From assembly GCA_051453625.1 (NCBI GenBank), contig JBOZIK010000001.1, positions 26,052,781 through 26,089,866 on the forward strand: a stretch of DNA of 37,086 nucleotides, in the 5' to 3' direction. Source of the DNA: Welwitschia mirabilis (lineage: Eukaryota > Gnetophyta > Gnetopsida > Welwitschiales). The position numbers and the translations under genes are program-made. The notes under the pieces were generated by a model that saw nothing but the letters and a program-made list of their open reading frames with translations, ran no database searches and was not told the origin of the DNA. The number at the start of each line of letters is the position of its first letter. The stretch's first letter is position 1. Of the stretch, positions 18,673 to 29,609 are shown one piece after another.

Positions 18673-20000
18673 TATTACGATGCCAATTTATGGGAATTTG
18701 ATAGTTTGTTTTGAGTACTTTTGCAAGACATTCACACAAGTTTTGACACAATACTAATGACTATGGAGATCCGATAAGATGATCAGTAAAACATATAATA
18801 CTTCACATTTTTTTTTGTTTCTCAAGCCTATTCTAACACTACATATGTGGAAGAAGGACTTTATGATGTAAAATATTAACTTACCTTTGAGATTAGAGTA
18901 AAGGAAGACCATCATCCCCTATGTCATCCCCATAATAGGTAGGATGATAGGGCTAATAGTAGCACATGGAGACATGTGGCACATGGCGTCATCCCCTATG
19001 TCATCCTCATGACATATAAGATGATGACCATGGATAAAGACTGCGGGACTAACAGCTGCATATGGAGTACATGGAGGCATCTTACACATGGTGACATCCT
19101 CTATGTCATCCTAATGATAGGCAGGATAATAGCTGTTTTTGCATGTTCAGAAGAAATAACTTTATAAATGAGGTCAAGTGACTCATGTGGATTGTTAGAA
19201 TTTTTGTTTTCTGTCTTTAGTGTTTTAATTCTAGAACCTCAAATGAAAAACTATAAATACCCTTTCTCTCCTTTATTTCTAGCCATCTTTTGTACTAGAT
19301 ACTTGTGATAGAGGATTGAAGGATAAGAGATCCATCCAGAGATATAGAAAGAATTCTTCTTAGTGTTAGACTAAGTCTTTTCCATTGAGGTGTTGTCATT
19401 CTATTGTAAGTGGATGTTATGTTCTAAATACTATTTGAAGTAATACAATTTTTCTTTTCATTCTAATTCTGTAAATGTTCCTTATAGTTTACATTGATCA
19501 TAGTTACTTGTGACATTTCTATGATTTATTTAGATCATAAGGGTAACCTTTATTAAGGTTGATCTTGGTTAGTAGTAGATTTGCATTACATTTTTAGTTC
19601 ATTCCATATCATATTTCTTATCTCACTTGGATAGACCGCATAGTTTATATTGATTAAGAATTAGTGGATACTCTTCTTAATTGATATAAGTTATAGAGAA
19701 AGTAGTTTTTGTGACAGAAGAACTAGGATCTAAGTAGAATCTATTTCCATCTTCATTTAATATATTTCATATTCATTTATCTTACATTGCATTTAATTTA
19801 TTATTTACTTTTAGTTATTAAAAGACAAAAGACTAAAATACCTTTGGAAATCAATTCTCTAACTCTACGCCTAGCGGCTTCATGAGGATTACGACATTTG
19901 GATGGACTCCCATCTATACTAGTGTGTGTTTTCTTACAAGTGATTTGATTTATAGGATTAACTAAAGGACTTTAAGATTGCATAAATTCACACTGCAACA
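18673..20000 (+). repeat. E3 3' LTR
   Basis: It begins TATTACGATGCCAATTTATG (TG decayed to TA) and ends CATAAATTCACACTGCAACA. It is a close relative of the E5 LTR (22219-23587). It carries three dyad modules (18909-18950, 18988-19028, 19091-19132), a TATA box TATAAATAC at 19252-19260, the palindrome AACCTTTATTAAGGTT at 19545-19560 and the conserved block ATTACGACATTTGGAT..CCATCTATACTAGTGTG at 19888-19927. The ORF at 18976-19167 is only the tandem modules read as protein. Confidence 0.87.
18909..19132 (+). repeat. Array of three dyad modules in E3 LTR (U3)
   Basis: Each module of about 41 bp reads (A/G)TCATCCCCTATGTCATCC, then a middle of the ATGACA/ATAATAGG type, then AGGATGATRR. The left GTCATCC and right GGATGA are complementary, giving an imperfect stem. 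Units start at 18909, 18988 and 19091, separated by CACATGG-rich linkers, upstream of the TATA box. Confidence 0.75.
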
Positions 20001-20480
20001 TGAGCCAATTTGATTAAGATAAAAATAGAAGTAAAAAGATGTAGATTGAGTTCAATTAAATCATATAAGAATAAATATCACATATATATTAAATGATATA
20101 AATGCTGAAAGTATTACTAAGCCTCCTACTTAAGCATATCACCATAGAATATATTAATATCATTCACATACAAAAAGTATAAAATTAAACATTAATAGAT
20201 CAAAAAATGATAATGTATATGCATATTACAAAAATAGAGATAACAATATAATGTGACAGATTAAAGAAGTGCTAGTCTCAAAAGAGTAATGTATTTAAGT
20301 TCATTAGTGTAATTCATAAGGTCAAAAGGACAAGTGTGGATATAGCATTCTTATTTTAGATGATCTAAAACATAGCTATAAAAAATTTTTGTGAGAGTGC
20401 TACTATATTCCTATAAGGTAAAGTTCATGTATTTATTCAATTAACATGCGAAAAAAAAAATCCAAATAGCTCATCATATA
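20001..20480 (-). mobile_element. Minus-strand piece of a gypsy 3' region, probably the 3' end of E6
   Basis: Its reverse complement matches E3 18135-18617, including the second purine tract (20120-20135, reverse of GCTTAAGTAGGAGGCT). Its left end corresponds to a point about 56 bp before the LTR. With E6's leader and 5' LTR on the same strand to the right, it is most simply the other end of E6 interrupted by E3 on the left and by the gap and E5 on the right. Together with 18135-18617 it forms an inverted repeat around the E3 LTR. Confidence 0.75.
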
Positions 20481-20580
20481 NNNNNNNNNNNNNNNNNNNN
20501 NNNNNNNNNNNNNNNNNNNNNNNNNNNNNNNNNNNNNNNNNNNNNNNNNNNNNNNNNNNNNNNNNNNNNNNNNNNNNNNN
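20481..20580. other. Assembly gap (100 N), unsized, probably hides several kb
   Basis: Left flank is minus-strand 3' region; right flank starts in the middle of a plus-strand 3' region (equivalent to 17057). Neither the rest of E6 nor the 5' part of E5 is present, so a 100-base gap is implausible if both elements were whole. Confidence 0.6.
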
Positions 20581-22218
20581 TACCATGCTCTTTCATGTTA
20601 TATCTTTAAAACATGGTAATTATGATGTCCTAATATAAGTGCATTGGGGAAAATATTCCCAGGAGGGACCTTTGACAATGTGATATGGTAGCTATGAGAA
20701 CTTCATTAGGGGGTCAGTTGGTCATGTTGTGTGGGTCCTTACTTCTCTAACAGTGGTTTCACTTCCCTCATCATACAAAAATAAATTTATTTTCTTTATT
20801 TTTTTCTAGTACTTCAACATGATCACTCTACTTTTAGATTCTAGTGCTTATTTTGATATGGTAGCTTGTAAGTTCTTGTTTTAAAAACAATTTTTTATAT
20901 TATCATTTATTGTTTGATAACATTAGAATACTCGACATCATTATAATCATTGCCTGTTAAANNNNNNNNNNNNNNNNNNNNNNNNNNNNNNNNNNNNNNN
21001 NNNNNNNNNNNNNNNNNNNNNNNNNNNNNNNNNNNNNNNNNNNNNNNNNNNNNNGTAATAAGGAAATATTCGTTATGTTCCTAGTTGTTCATTTTCATTT
21101 TTGTTTTTCTTTAGTTGTTTTATTGGATTTTGAAAGTCATTCTTCATAATTTTTCTAAACCATATCATGGATCTAATCATTTTCTAGTTTCTTTTTATTT
21201 ATTCATAATGTTTTCTAGAGAATTGGTATTTTGTTTTAACAAGTTTTCATGACCTGATAAGTTCTAGCTTTTCATGCATTTGGATACATCCGAGACATCT
21301 TTGAGCATTACTTCTTTCCATTTAGTTCATTTTCCTTTCTATTTCTATGTCCTTTTACATCATGCGGTCTCTTTTTAGGCTGTTTCTGTGCTTTTTCTCT
21401 GGTTGCTATCTTTATTTTGTTATTTCTCTATATTTTTTGATTTTCTAGCATTTTTTAGCTTCACCTTCCTCTTCAAATATCTATTTTGATGACTGTCGTC
21501 TAATGTCTGTCATTCCCATAATAGAGGGAATGACACTTCTCTTCTATCCATGGTTTAATTCAGGAATTCTTGCTTCTCTTATGAGGGTGGGGAGGGAGGA
21601 TCGGACACCTTTCTAGGTGTTAATGTATGCTTATCAGCATAAATTTTTCAATTTTTGAGCTTCCATGATCTAACTATATGATGGATTATTTGCATGCGTT
21701 TTTCATGTTATTTGAATAAATTTGTTTTAGAGAATTTATGAACTTTATTTTATAGGATCCAGCAGAACTCTCACATGCTTTTCCATAACCATGTTTTCAT
21801 ATCATCTAAATTGTGCTATATCTACTTTTGTCCTTTGCTTTTTTGATGATACTAATGAATTTGGAGACATCATGTTTTAGAAAATAGCACTATTTAAGCC
21901 TATCACGATAGTCCATTATCATTGTTTTTGTAATATGCATACATAGTTTCATTTTTCTATGAGCCATTAAAGTTACATTTTTATGATTTCTATATGTGTA
22001 TCACATTCATTTATTCTATAGTAACATGCTTAAGTAGGGGGCTTAGGAAAATTCTTTAGCACTTGTATCAATTATCAGTTGATGATATCATTTTCTTATA
22101 TGATTTTATGAACTCAATTTACATCCTTTCAACATTATTTTTTATATTNNNNNNNNNNNNNNNNNNNNNNNNNNNNNNNNNNNNNTGTCAGGGACTGACA
22201 AGGCTAAGTAGGGGACTA
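20581..22218 (+). mobile_element. E5, gypsy 3' non-coding region
   Basis: It aligns with E3 17057-18672: CCATGCTCTTTCAT start, conserved block (20605-20772), GTC dyad motifs at 21489-21535, second purine tract TTAAGTAGGGGGCTT at 22030-22044 and PPT CTAAGTAGGGGAC at 22204-22216. Gaps of 93 N (20962-21054) and 37 N (22149-22185) match to within a base the E3 sequence between the same flanks. No coding sequence. Confidence 0.82.
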
Positions 22219-23587
22219 TGTTGCAATGCCAATTTATAGGAAGTTGATGGTGTATTTTTAGTACTTTTATTGGACATTCATATAGGTTTTGATACAATAC
22301 TAATGACTATGGAGATCTGACAGGATGATCAGTAAAACATGTGATCCTTAGCATTTTTGGCATTATCTTAGGCCTATTCTAATACCTGCATATTTGGAAG
22401 GAGGAACTTATAATGCAAAAGAATGACTTGCCTTAGAGAGTGAAGAAAAGAAAGACCATCACTCCCTTTATCATCTCCATGACTAACAGGACGACGACAC
22501 TGCTGACATGGACAGAGGCTGCTGGGCTGACAGTAGTACATGAAATACATGGAGATATGTAGCATAGTAGTGTTGTTCCCTATGTCATCCCCATGTCATG
22601 CAGGATGATGACACTAGTAACATGGGCCGAAAAGCTGCTAAGCTGATAGCATCACATGGAGCACATGGAGGCAAGTGGTACATGGTGTCGCCCCATGGGG
22701 ATAACAACAGTTTTTACATGTTCGGAAGAAATATCATTATAAATGGGTTAAACAATCCATGTGAGTTATTATGGTTTTTTTTTCTGCCTTTAGGGTTTTA
22801 CTTCCAAATCCTCAAATAAAAAACTATAAACACCCTTTCCCTCCTTTATTTCTACTTCATCTTTTATACCTAATATGCTTTTAATGGAAGATTGAAGGAT
22901 AAGAGGTCCATCCAGTAACTACAGAAAGGGGTTTTCTTGGTGTTAGGATAAGTCTCTTCCATTGACGTGTTGTTATTCTGTTGTAAGTAGATGTAGAGTT
23001 CTTTGAGTTAACATAATTATTCTTTTTACTTTAATTCTGTGAATGTCCCTTATAGTTTAAGTTGGTTATAATTAAGTGATGGTTCTATGATTTATTTAAA
23101 TCATGAGGGTAACCTTTATTAAGGTTAACCTTGGTTAATTGAGGTTTACATTTCAATTCCATATTAAATATTGCATATTCTAGTTGATAGACCTCAGAAT
23201 TTATGTTGGTTAAGAACTAGTTGAATGCTCTTCTTAATTGATTTGAATTATAGAAAAGATAGTCTTTATGACAGAAAGACTATAAGCTAGTCCTTGTGAG
23301 AGGAGGATTAGAAATCAAGAGAATTCATTTCATTTCCACTTCCATTCACTTTCATTTTATTTTCATTCACTCGCATTGCATTTACTTATTTGCTTACTTT
23401 CAGTCAGTAAAAGATCAAAGACTAAAAATAATTTTGGAAATCAATTCTTTAACTCTAAACCTAATGACTTCATTGGGATTATGACATTCAAATAAACTTC
23501 CATCTATACTTGTATGTGTTTTTCTATAAGTTATTTGATTTACAATTTTACTTAAAGAACTTCACGATTGCATAAATTCACATAACA
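22219..23587 (+). repeat. E5 3' LTR
   Basis: It begins TGTTGCAATGCCAATTTATA and ends CATAAATTCACATAACA, so both TG and CA termini are intact. It resembles the E3 LTR throughout. Dyad modules are at 22457-22499, 22571-22612 and, degraded, 22685-22708; a TATA box ACTATAAACACC is at about 22823; the palindrome AACCTTTATTAAGGTT is at 23111-23126; the ATTATGACATTCAAAT..CCATCTATACT block is at 23478-23510. ATAAT at 23588-23592 is the expected target duplication. Small ORFs on either strand are chance. Confidence 0.85.
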
Positions 23588-24284
23588 ATAATGAAGCTAC
23601 TTGTTTCTGCTTTTGTCTAGAATTCAACATTACAATAAAATTATTTTCTTCTAAAATTTATTTTGTAAAACGTTCTTTGAAAAAATCACATTTAAAACCG
23701 ACAAATGCAGAAAAGTCTTTTTGCTCAATTCTTGAAATATTTTGCGTACCTGGGGTGTGCTTACTTGGGTTTAGTTTATAGTCAATTAAATATTCTTAGA
23801 TGTTTTATTTTAATTAATATTCACTCTCTATAATATTTCATCTCTCTATCAAAGTTTATCATGTCCTAGCATATTCAGTTCTATTTCTATAAGAATCATC
23901 TGTGTGGTTATTTAGATGTTATACATGGATGATAAAAGACACAAAAAAAAGAAAATGAAAAACATAAAAAAAATAGAATCATGAAATAACACAAAATGAA
24001 AACTAACAATCATTATCTAATTCATGTAGATGATAGGGGGGATAATAAGAAAAATGCTAGTTTTTAAGAAATAAAAAACCCTAATTTTCATAGGCCGTTG
24101 TTATTGCATATCATTTGAATGACAAGGGGGATGTCAAGGTTTTATTTTCAAAATACAAAATAAAAATGTAAAAAGAAAAATATACATTCCTATTGTAATG
24201 ATATAATGCTACTATAGATAAATACTTGAACTAAATTCAAACTACTTATCTAAGTAATCATAATCCTCAAATTCCAAGAAGACT
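23588..24284 (-). other. E6 leader (region between PBS and gag), minus strand
   Basis: Read on the minus strand from 24284 it matches the E4 leader from 30868: AGT..TTCAAGTATTTATCTATAGTA corresponds to AGTTCAAATATTTATCTATAGTA near 30921. It contains dyad-type motifs (CATCCCCCTTGTCATTCAAATGA at about 24115-24140; ATCCCCCCTATCATCTACATGA at about 24024-24048). It is cut at 23588 by E5. No ORF. Confidence 0.7.
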
Positions 24285-24302
24285 TTTCCATCAATGGCAC
24301 CA
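24285..24302 (-). other. E6 primer-binding site (tRNA-Asp type)
   Basis: The minus strand reads TGGTGCCATTGATGGAAA three bases inside the LTR end, against TGGCGCCGTTGCCGGGGA used by Athila and Tat elements. Five of six differences are transitions. It fixes E6 orientation and marks the neighbouring LTR as its 5' LTR. Confidence 0.75.
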
Positions 24303-24305
24303 AGA

Positions 24306-25561
24306 TGTGGTAGTACATATTTATGCAAACATTACATTATTAAACAATTTCTAGAAATTACCAAAATATATATATTATATAATATAACACACTAATATAG
24401 ATGGAAGTAATCCAAATGTCATAATTCCATTGTAGGCGTAGGTGAGAATAAACAGAATTAATTTCAAAAAGAAATACTTATGAAAGCTCTAAGTAGAACA
24501 ATAATAATGCAAAGTAACAATGCAAATAAATACATAATGTGAATAAGATGAAAGTTCTATTCTTAATGGAACCTCTATTTGATTACCAAATCAACCTATC
24601 ATAAAGATTATCCCTGGATAAATCAATGAAATCCATCACCAAATCAGGATCAACCTAATCTATTAGATGCATCAAACACGATATGAAAACAATACAAAGT
24701 TAATATAGGAAATGAAATGTAATGTACCTAAACTAATAATGCTAATTTTAATTAAGTTTACCTTCATAATCTGTATCATAAATAAAGTTGTTACAGAATA
24801 ATGAGCAACATAAATCATAAGGGAGATGCACATAACAAATGATATAAAAAGAAAAATAGAGTTTTCATTAAGTTAAATCAACATTTGTGTTACAAACTAG
24901 TAGCACCTCATTGAAGGATACATAGCCCAACAATGAAGAAGACACCTATCTACAATAATAAGAAATGGATCTCCTACCCTTCAATCTCCTATTATGAGAA
25001 TTTTTTATGCTAAAGAAGATAAAATTAGAATCAAGGATGATGGAGGTATTTATTACAATAGTAGACTCTAAAAACAACTAGTACCTACAAATATAGTAAA
25101 ACCCTAATAACTATGCAAAAAGGTGTAAAACATGTGGTGGAAGTTTAGTGAAGTTTGGTGAAGTGTTATTTTTAGGTATCATCCTGTAAGGCATCTAAAT
25201 GTCATAGGAGACAATGCTACATCATGCAATATCCACACCAACTACCAAATTAGTCTAGTAAGTGTCCCAATTAGCATAAGTACTTTTATTGCCTATTTAA
25301 TCATCTAGACAATAAGGTGGTTGATGGGCATTATAAAGGTATTTCTTGTATCAAATTGGCCTCTTTAATTATAGGGTTACTGCTTTAACTATGAAGTATT
25401 ATATTTTGCCTAAATTACTATCAAATGTAATGAAGATTACATGTTTTTATGATATTTTCCTTAGTTCTATATTATTAACAAAACTCAGAATAAACCTATC
25501 TAATTTTCTACAAAGCTATTCAAAATACCCTATCAAATACATATAATTTGGTAGTGCAATA
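24306..25561 (-). repeat. E6 5' LTR, minus strand
   Basis: On the minus strand it starts TATTGCACTACCAAATTATATG at 25561 (compare E4: TGATGCACTACCAAATTGTATG) and ends ATATGTACTACCACA at 24306. It carries the ATTATGACATTTGGAT..CCATCTATATTAGTGTG block (24388-24428) and a TATA-like TAATAAATACCTCC near 25042-25056. Terminal TG has decayed to TA. The outer five bases GAGTT (25562-25566) should be the target duplication. The two ORFs at 25346-25711 lie across its end and are chance. Confidence 0.8.
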
Positions 25562-25594
25562 GAGTTCTAATAGAATAATATAATATTTTATATA

Positions 25595-26230
25595 AGATAA
25601 AATGAAAAATGTATGGGTACCTAAATCAAAACTAGTAATTTTATCACAAATTGCACTATGAGTAGTGAATAAGCATGTTTGATGTATTGACAATGGATGC
25701 TCAAAATACAAACAAAAAAAAAAATTATAGCTTTATAACATTAATGGAATAAGATAAAATAGTGGTAATATTTAGTCAAATAATCAAAATTATTGATCAA
25801 AGGTATTAGTACTATTAGAGGAGATAATCTACTAGAGATAAAAGATGTATTTTTTATAAAAGGTTTACAACATAGTCTTTTAAGTGTAAGTCAATTGTGT
25901 GATGCAAATTTTTCTATTACCTTTACAAAAAATGATTGTGTCATTAGAAAATAAAATTCAACAAAAGTTTTATTTACTAGTATAAGAAAGTTAAATATTT
26001 ATATTACTACTTTATAAGATTTATCTAACAATGGAATCAAGTGTTTCTTAAGCAAAATATATGAAGTAGTGATAGGGCATAAGACGCTTGGACATGTGAA
26101 CAAATATATACTTAAAATATTATGTATAAAAGAAATGATAAGAGAACTTATCAAGTAAAAAAACATTGATAATCAAATCTATAAAAGATGCAAAAGGGAA
26201 AGTAGATAAGAAAAGTCTTAGAAGAAAAGG
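25595..26230 (+). pseudogene. pol: E7 protease and gag-pre-integrase region
   Basis: NVWVPKSKLVILSQIAL leads to CIDNGCSK (about 25683-25707), the 'YLDSGCSRHM' motif with DSG changed to DNG. From about 25795: IKGISTIRGDNLLEIKDVFF, IKGLQHSLLSVSQLCDANFS, FTKNDCVIRK, LFTSIRKLNIYITTL, DLSNNGIKCFLSK, GHKTLGHVNKY and RCKRE. This is the gag_pre-integrase domain and the integrase zinc site (H-x3-H in GHKTLGHVN, then RCKR). It keeps CAA at 25868-25870 where both C1 copies have TAG. The integrase core beyond 26230 is not recognisable. Confidence 0.8.
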
Positions 26231-27239
26231 ATTTAATACAACATAAAGACCATAACAAAGACATTATGATACAATATATTCATACCATCAGTTAACTCAA
26301 TGATGTATTAATAAAATCATCAAGTAATAAAAGGTTTGAGAAATTGTGTAAAAACTTCAGGATTAGACCTTACCCAATTAGTTTTCAACTCTACCTTGTA
26401 TTTATCTATTAGTTAAGATTATAGTTATATGTATTAAAAGTTAAATCTTTTGCATCGTATTTTACTTTTTTTAAGTAATACTATTATGATAATGTTAGCG
26501 GTAGAATTTTTTAAAAGTTTTAAGAATTTTCATAGAGATTTCTTTGGATTTTTAGACATCTTAAGAGTAGACATATTAAGTTTGTTAGATTTTTTTAAAG
26601 GTCAAGTATGCTTTTTAGAATTTTCAAAATAGATGTTTTTAAATTAGTAGACATATTAATAGTAGGACAATGTATTCACAATAGATATCTTTAATAGTAT
26701 AGATGTCTACTTTTCTTGTTTTAAACATCTTTCAAAAGGTAGACCTCTTTCTTATATTATTGCAAAGATAAAAAATGCATCGAAAACTAAGGTTTTAGTC
26801 CTTTTCATTTGGAAATGGGCCATCAAATCTTATTTTAAAGTCTCCACTAAATAAGTATCCCTCTTAGAGCATATTCTAAAGTTGCTATTCTTAGATTTCT
26901 ATAGTAAGACATCTTCATTTTACTAGACATATTCATAGTAAAGAAGAATAGATGTTATTTTTCCTTTAGGTACTCTTTTTTATTTTTANNNNNTTTTTTG
27001 CATTCCAATTATTTTTTATTTATATTTCCAAATATTTTCTCAAACATTATTAGAAAAAAGTCTAATACTATTTTAAAATGCAAAGAACAAGCATCAAAAC
27101 CTTAGAAATCTCAGTATGAGCCTTAGTTATATCATGAAGTAATTACAAGAAGATAAAGAACTTGGACAAGGAACATTATAATTCCAAAAATAATACTTGT
27201 ATTTCTAAGACAATGTAAAGATTAACTTGTGGCTTACTT
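26231..27239 (+). other. E7 interior, nothing recognisable
   Basis: About 1 kb of AT-rich sequence. The open frame 26450-26632 gives a Phe- and Lys-rich product with no family I know. The words TAGACAT and AGACATCTT recur (26553-26575, 26649, 26706, 26908, 26931), which may be a decayed short repeat. It is presumably degraded integrase/RT or a deletion junction. Confidence 0.3.
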
Positions 27240-27249
27240 CTCTCATGTT

Positions 27250-27440
27250 AAATAGGAAATAATTGTTGAATTAGATCAAAGTATACTAGATCCAATGATG
27301 AGAAAATTCTATGTCAATGTCAATAACATAGATGACAACATAGAGCCTTCCAAAACTCAAGTTAGAAGTACTTCTTTGCATATTAGTCCTAGTTTTGTAA
27401 GCTCATTACTTAGCATAAATACTTCTAAACTATCTTAGTT
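27250..27440 (+). pseudogene. E7 envelope-position ORF segment
   Basis: One frame reads VELDQSILDPMMRKFYVNVN, then DDNIEPSKTQVRSTSLHISP and SFVSSLLSINTSKLS before a stop. The wording 'L.REFY.N .. VRG.S..ISP' is typical of the plant transposon-protein ORFs; C1 has the parallel LTYPFLTRMFYYNA. This supports a Sirevirus-like layout for E7 with the same extra gene. The function is unknown. Confidence 0.45.
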
Positions 27441-27809
27441 ATATGTACATTTTTTAAAGAGATTTTTACTTCAAGAGCTATTAGAGTGTCACAAAGAACT
27501 ATGAGAAATATTTTATTTGGACACCCTAGAATGAATTTTGTTAAAAATATAGAGCAAAACGATATGATTCTAGATTCTTCATTATTAGTTTAATTACATT
27601 CTATAATATTATAATTATAGATGGTAATTATAGTTATTATAAACCAATGTAAACTTTGTGGTTTTTTTGTTTAGTATTGGAATTTATATTATGCATAGAC
27701 ATCATTATGTTATTTCAAAAGGAATAAACTTTAAGACACCCTTGTTTTATTAGTTTAATTATTAGTAGGCTAGAATAATAGTTCCTTAGGTAAATCTTAA
27801 TCACCTAAA

Positions 27810-28498
27810 GAAACCTCTAGCTGATTTCAATGAAAAAAANNNNNNNNNNNNNNNNNNNNNNNNNNNNNNNNNNNNNNNNNNNNNNNNNNNNNNNNNNNNN
27901 NNNNNNNNNNNNNNNNNNNNNNNNNNNNNNNNNNNNNNNNNNNNNNNNNNNNNNNNNNNNNNNNNNNNNNNNNNNNNNNNNNNNNNNNNNNNNNNNNNNN
28001 NNNNNNNNNNNNNNNNNNNNNNNNNNNNNNNNNNNNNNNNNNNNNNNNNNNNNNNNNNNNNNNNNNNNNNNNNNNNNNNNNNNNNNNNNNNNNNNNNNNN
28101 NNNNNNNNNNNNNNNNNNNNNNNNNNNNNNNNNNNNNNNNNNNNNNNNNNNNNNNNNNNNNNNNNNNNNNNNNNNNNNNNNNNNNNNNNNNNNNNNNNNN
28201 NNNNNNNNNNNNNNNNNNNNNNNNNNNNNNNNNNNNNNNNNNNNNNNNNNNNNNNNNNNNNNNNNNNNNNNNNNNNNNNNNNNNNNNNNNNNNNNNNNNN
28301 NNNNNNNNNNNNNNNNNNNNNNNNNNNNNNNNNNNNNNNNNNNNNNNNNNNNNNNNNNNNNNNNNNNNNNNNNNNNNNNNNNNNNNNNNNNNNNNNNNNN
28401 NNNNNNNNNNNNNNNNNNNNNNNNNNNNNNNNNNNNNNNNNNNNNNNNNNNNNNNNNNNNNNNNNNGAAACCTCTAGCTTATTTCAATGAAAAAAAAA
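27810..28498 (+). repeat. Direct repeat of 30 bp around a 627-N gap
   Basis: The sequence GAAACCTCTAGCT-x-ATTTCAATG plus an A-run precedes the gap (27810-27839) and recurs after it (28467-28498) with one mismatch (G/T). The gap has a non-default size, so the repeat may be a real tandem duplication or an unmerged overlap. A 215-codon frame across the gap is made of Ns and means nothing. Confidence 0.7.
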
Positions 28499-29609
28499 GT
28501 GAGGACTAGTGCCACTAGGTAAGGGGATAGGAATGAGGCCATTACATTTTTAGAGATCTTACTCCACTGCTACACACAGTTCATCATCCATTAATAAGGG
28601 GTTAAAATTACCAGTAAAAATGATTAGAAAAATTAGCAAAAATTTGTTAAGGTTAAAAAAACAAAAGTCCATAGCAAGTAAAGTGAAGCACTAGTAGATT
28701 TTTGGGAATCCATAAGAACTTTGATATAAATAAACTCTGAAGATGAATCAGAAGAATTAGTACCTCCAGCTACACAAGCAATAGGTTATGACTTGGNNNN
28801 NNNNNNNNNNNNNNNNNNNNNNNNNNNNNNNNNNNNNNNNNNNNNNNNNNNNNNNNNNNNNNNNNNNNNNNNNNNNNNNNNNNNNNNNNNNNNNNNTCTC
28901 TTTATTTCATAAGTAACAAACTTTAGGCCATCCATGTCTTATTAGCCTGATCATCAGCAGTGTAGATATCTCAATGCCACAGTTTAACTTTGTCCATTAA
29001 AAGAAATAATTGGTAGAATTTAGTGATAAATGGAGAGCACCTATGACATCAGATAAGGGCACAAGTAGGAGAACATCACAAATGCAAAGATCATACTTAA
29101 TTACTACTTACAATTCTTACTTAATAAAAAAAGGACTAAAAGTAATTACAAAAATGGTTAGAAAACTTGGAAGAAATATTTTAAGGCTAAACAAACATAG
29201 ATTAATAGCATGTAAAGGAGAGGCAACAGTAGAGAGTTGATAATCCATGAGGACTCCTATGTGGACAGAGTCAAAGGAGAAGTTACAGGTAGAAAAACAA
29301 GCAAGACCATCAACTTCATTTAGCATAAGATATGACTTAGATACCATAGCAGAGAGTGAGTCTTCAGATGAGTCTTATGGATATGAGTCATAAGTTTAGG
29401 AGGAGTACTAGAATTTCATAGAGGCACACAAACATGGGCTGTAATAGGCTCTAGGTCCTTCACAGAGGTAGTAGTAGATAGAGTCCGAGAGCTTAGATGT
29501 TCAACCTCTTATCCTTCATCAACGACATCTTAAGATATCAGTTTATCATCCTACTTATCCACCATTACCACCTAAACCCTCATCATCATCACACATACCA
29601 TTTCTACCT
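28499..29609 (+). other. E7 right end: two related segments, unrecognised
   Basis: Segments 28600-28796 and about 29140-29342 are diverged copies in the same order (ATAGCAAGTAAAG / ATAGCATGTAAAG; AATCCATAAGAACT / AATCCATGAGGACT; TTATGACTTGG / ATATGACTTAG), with a 100-N gap at 28797-28896 between them. Possible products are rich in Ser, Lys and Glu (AESESSDESYGYES at about 29345). I do not recognise them. The opposite-strand ORF at 29117-29347 overlaps and is a shadow. The right end is cut by the E4 LTR. Confidence 0.5.

Larger units (their letters stand above)
12454..20000 (+). mobile_element. E3, Ty3/gypsy Athila-like element, 5'-truncated by E1
   Basis: The order is gag end, protease, RT, RNase H, integrase, about 2 kb of 3' non-coding DNA, PPT and 3' LTR, which is the gypsy order (RT before integrase). 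Wording of the RT, RNase H and integrase motifs fits the Athila branch of plant gypsy elements. The 5' LTR, PBS and most of gag lie beyond the E1 insertion and outside the window. The 3' LTR ends at 20000; TGAGC at 20001-20005 should be its target duplication. Many stops and frameshifts make it dead. Confidence 0.85.
25562..29609 (+). mobile_element. E7, Ty1/copia (Sirevirus-like) fragment
   Basis: It has a protease/pre-integrase region at its left end, an envelope-position ORF segment near 27250, and a pair of related low-complexity segments at the right. Both ends are cut, by E6 on the left and E4 on the right. No LTR, PBS or PPT of its own is visible. It is more AT-rich and more broken than C1 and is probably the oldest element here. 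Gaps at 26989-26993, 27840-28466 and 28797-28896. Confidence 0.65.

Noticed and set aside
18976-19167. Small ORF in the E3 LTR as a protein
   Set aside because: Its repeats are the non-coding dyad modules translated. The E5 LTR does not keep the frame.
27830-28477. A 215-codon open frame
   Set aside because: It consists almost wholly of gap Ns.
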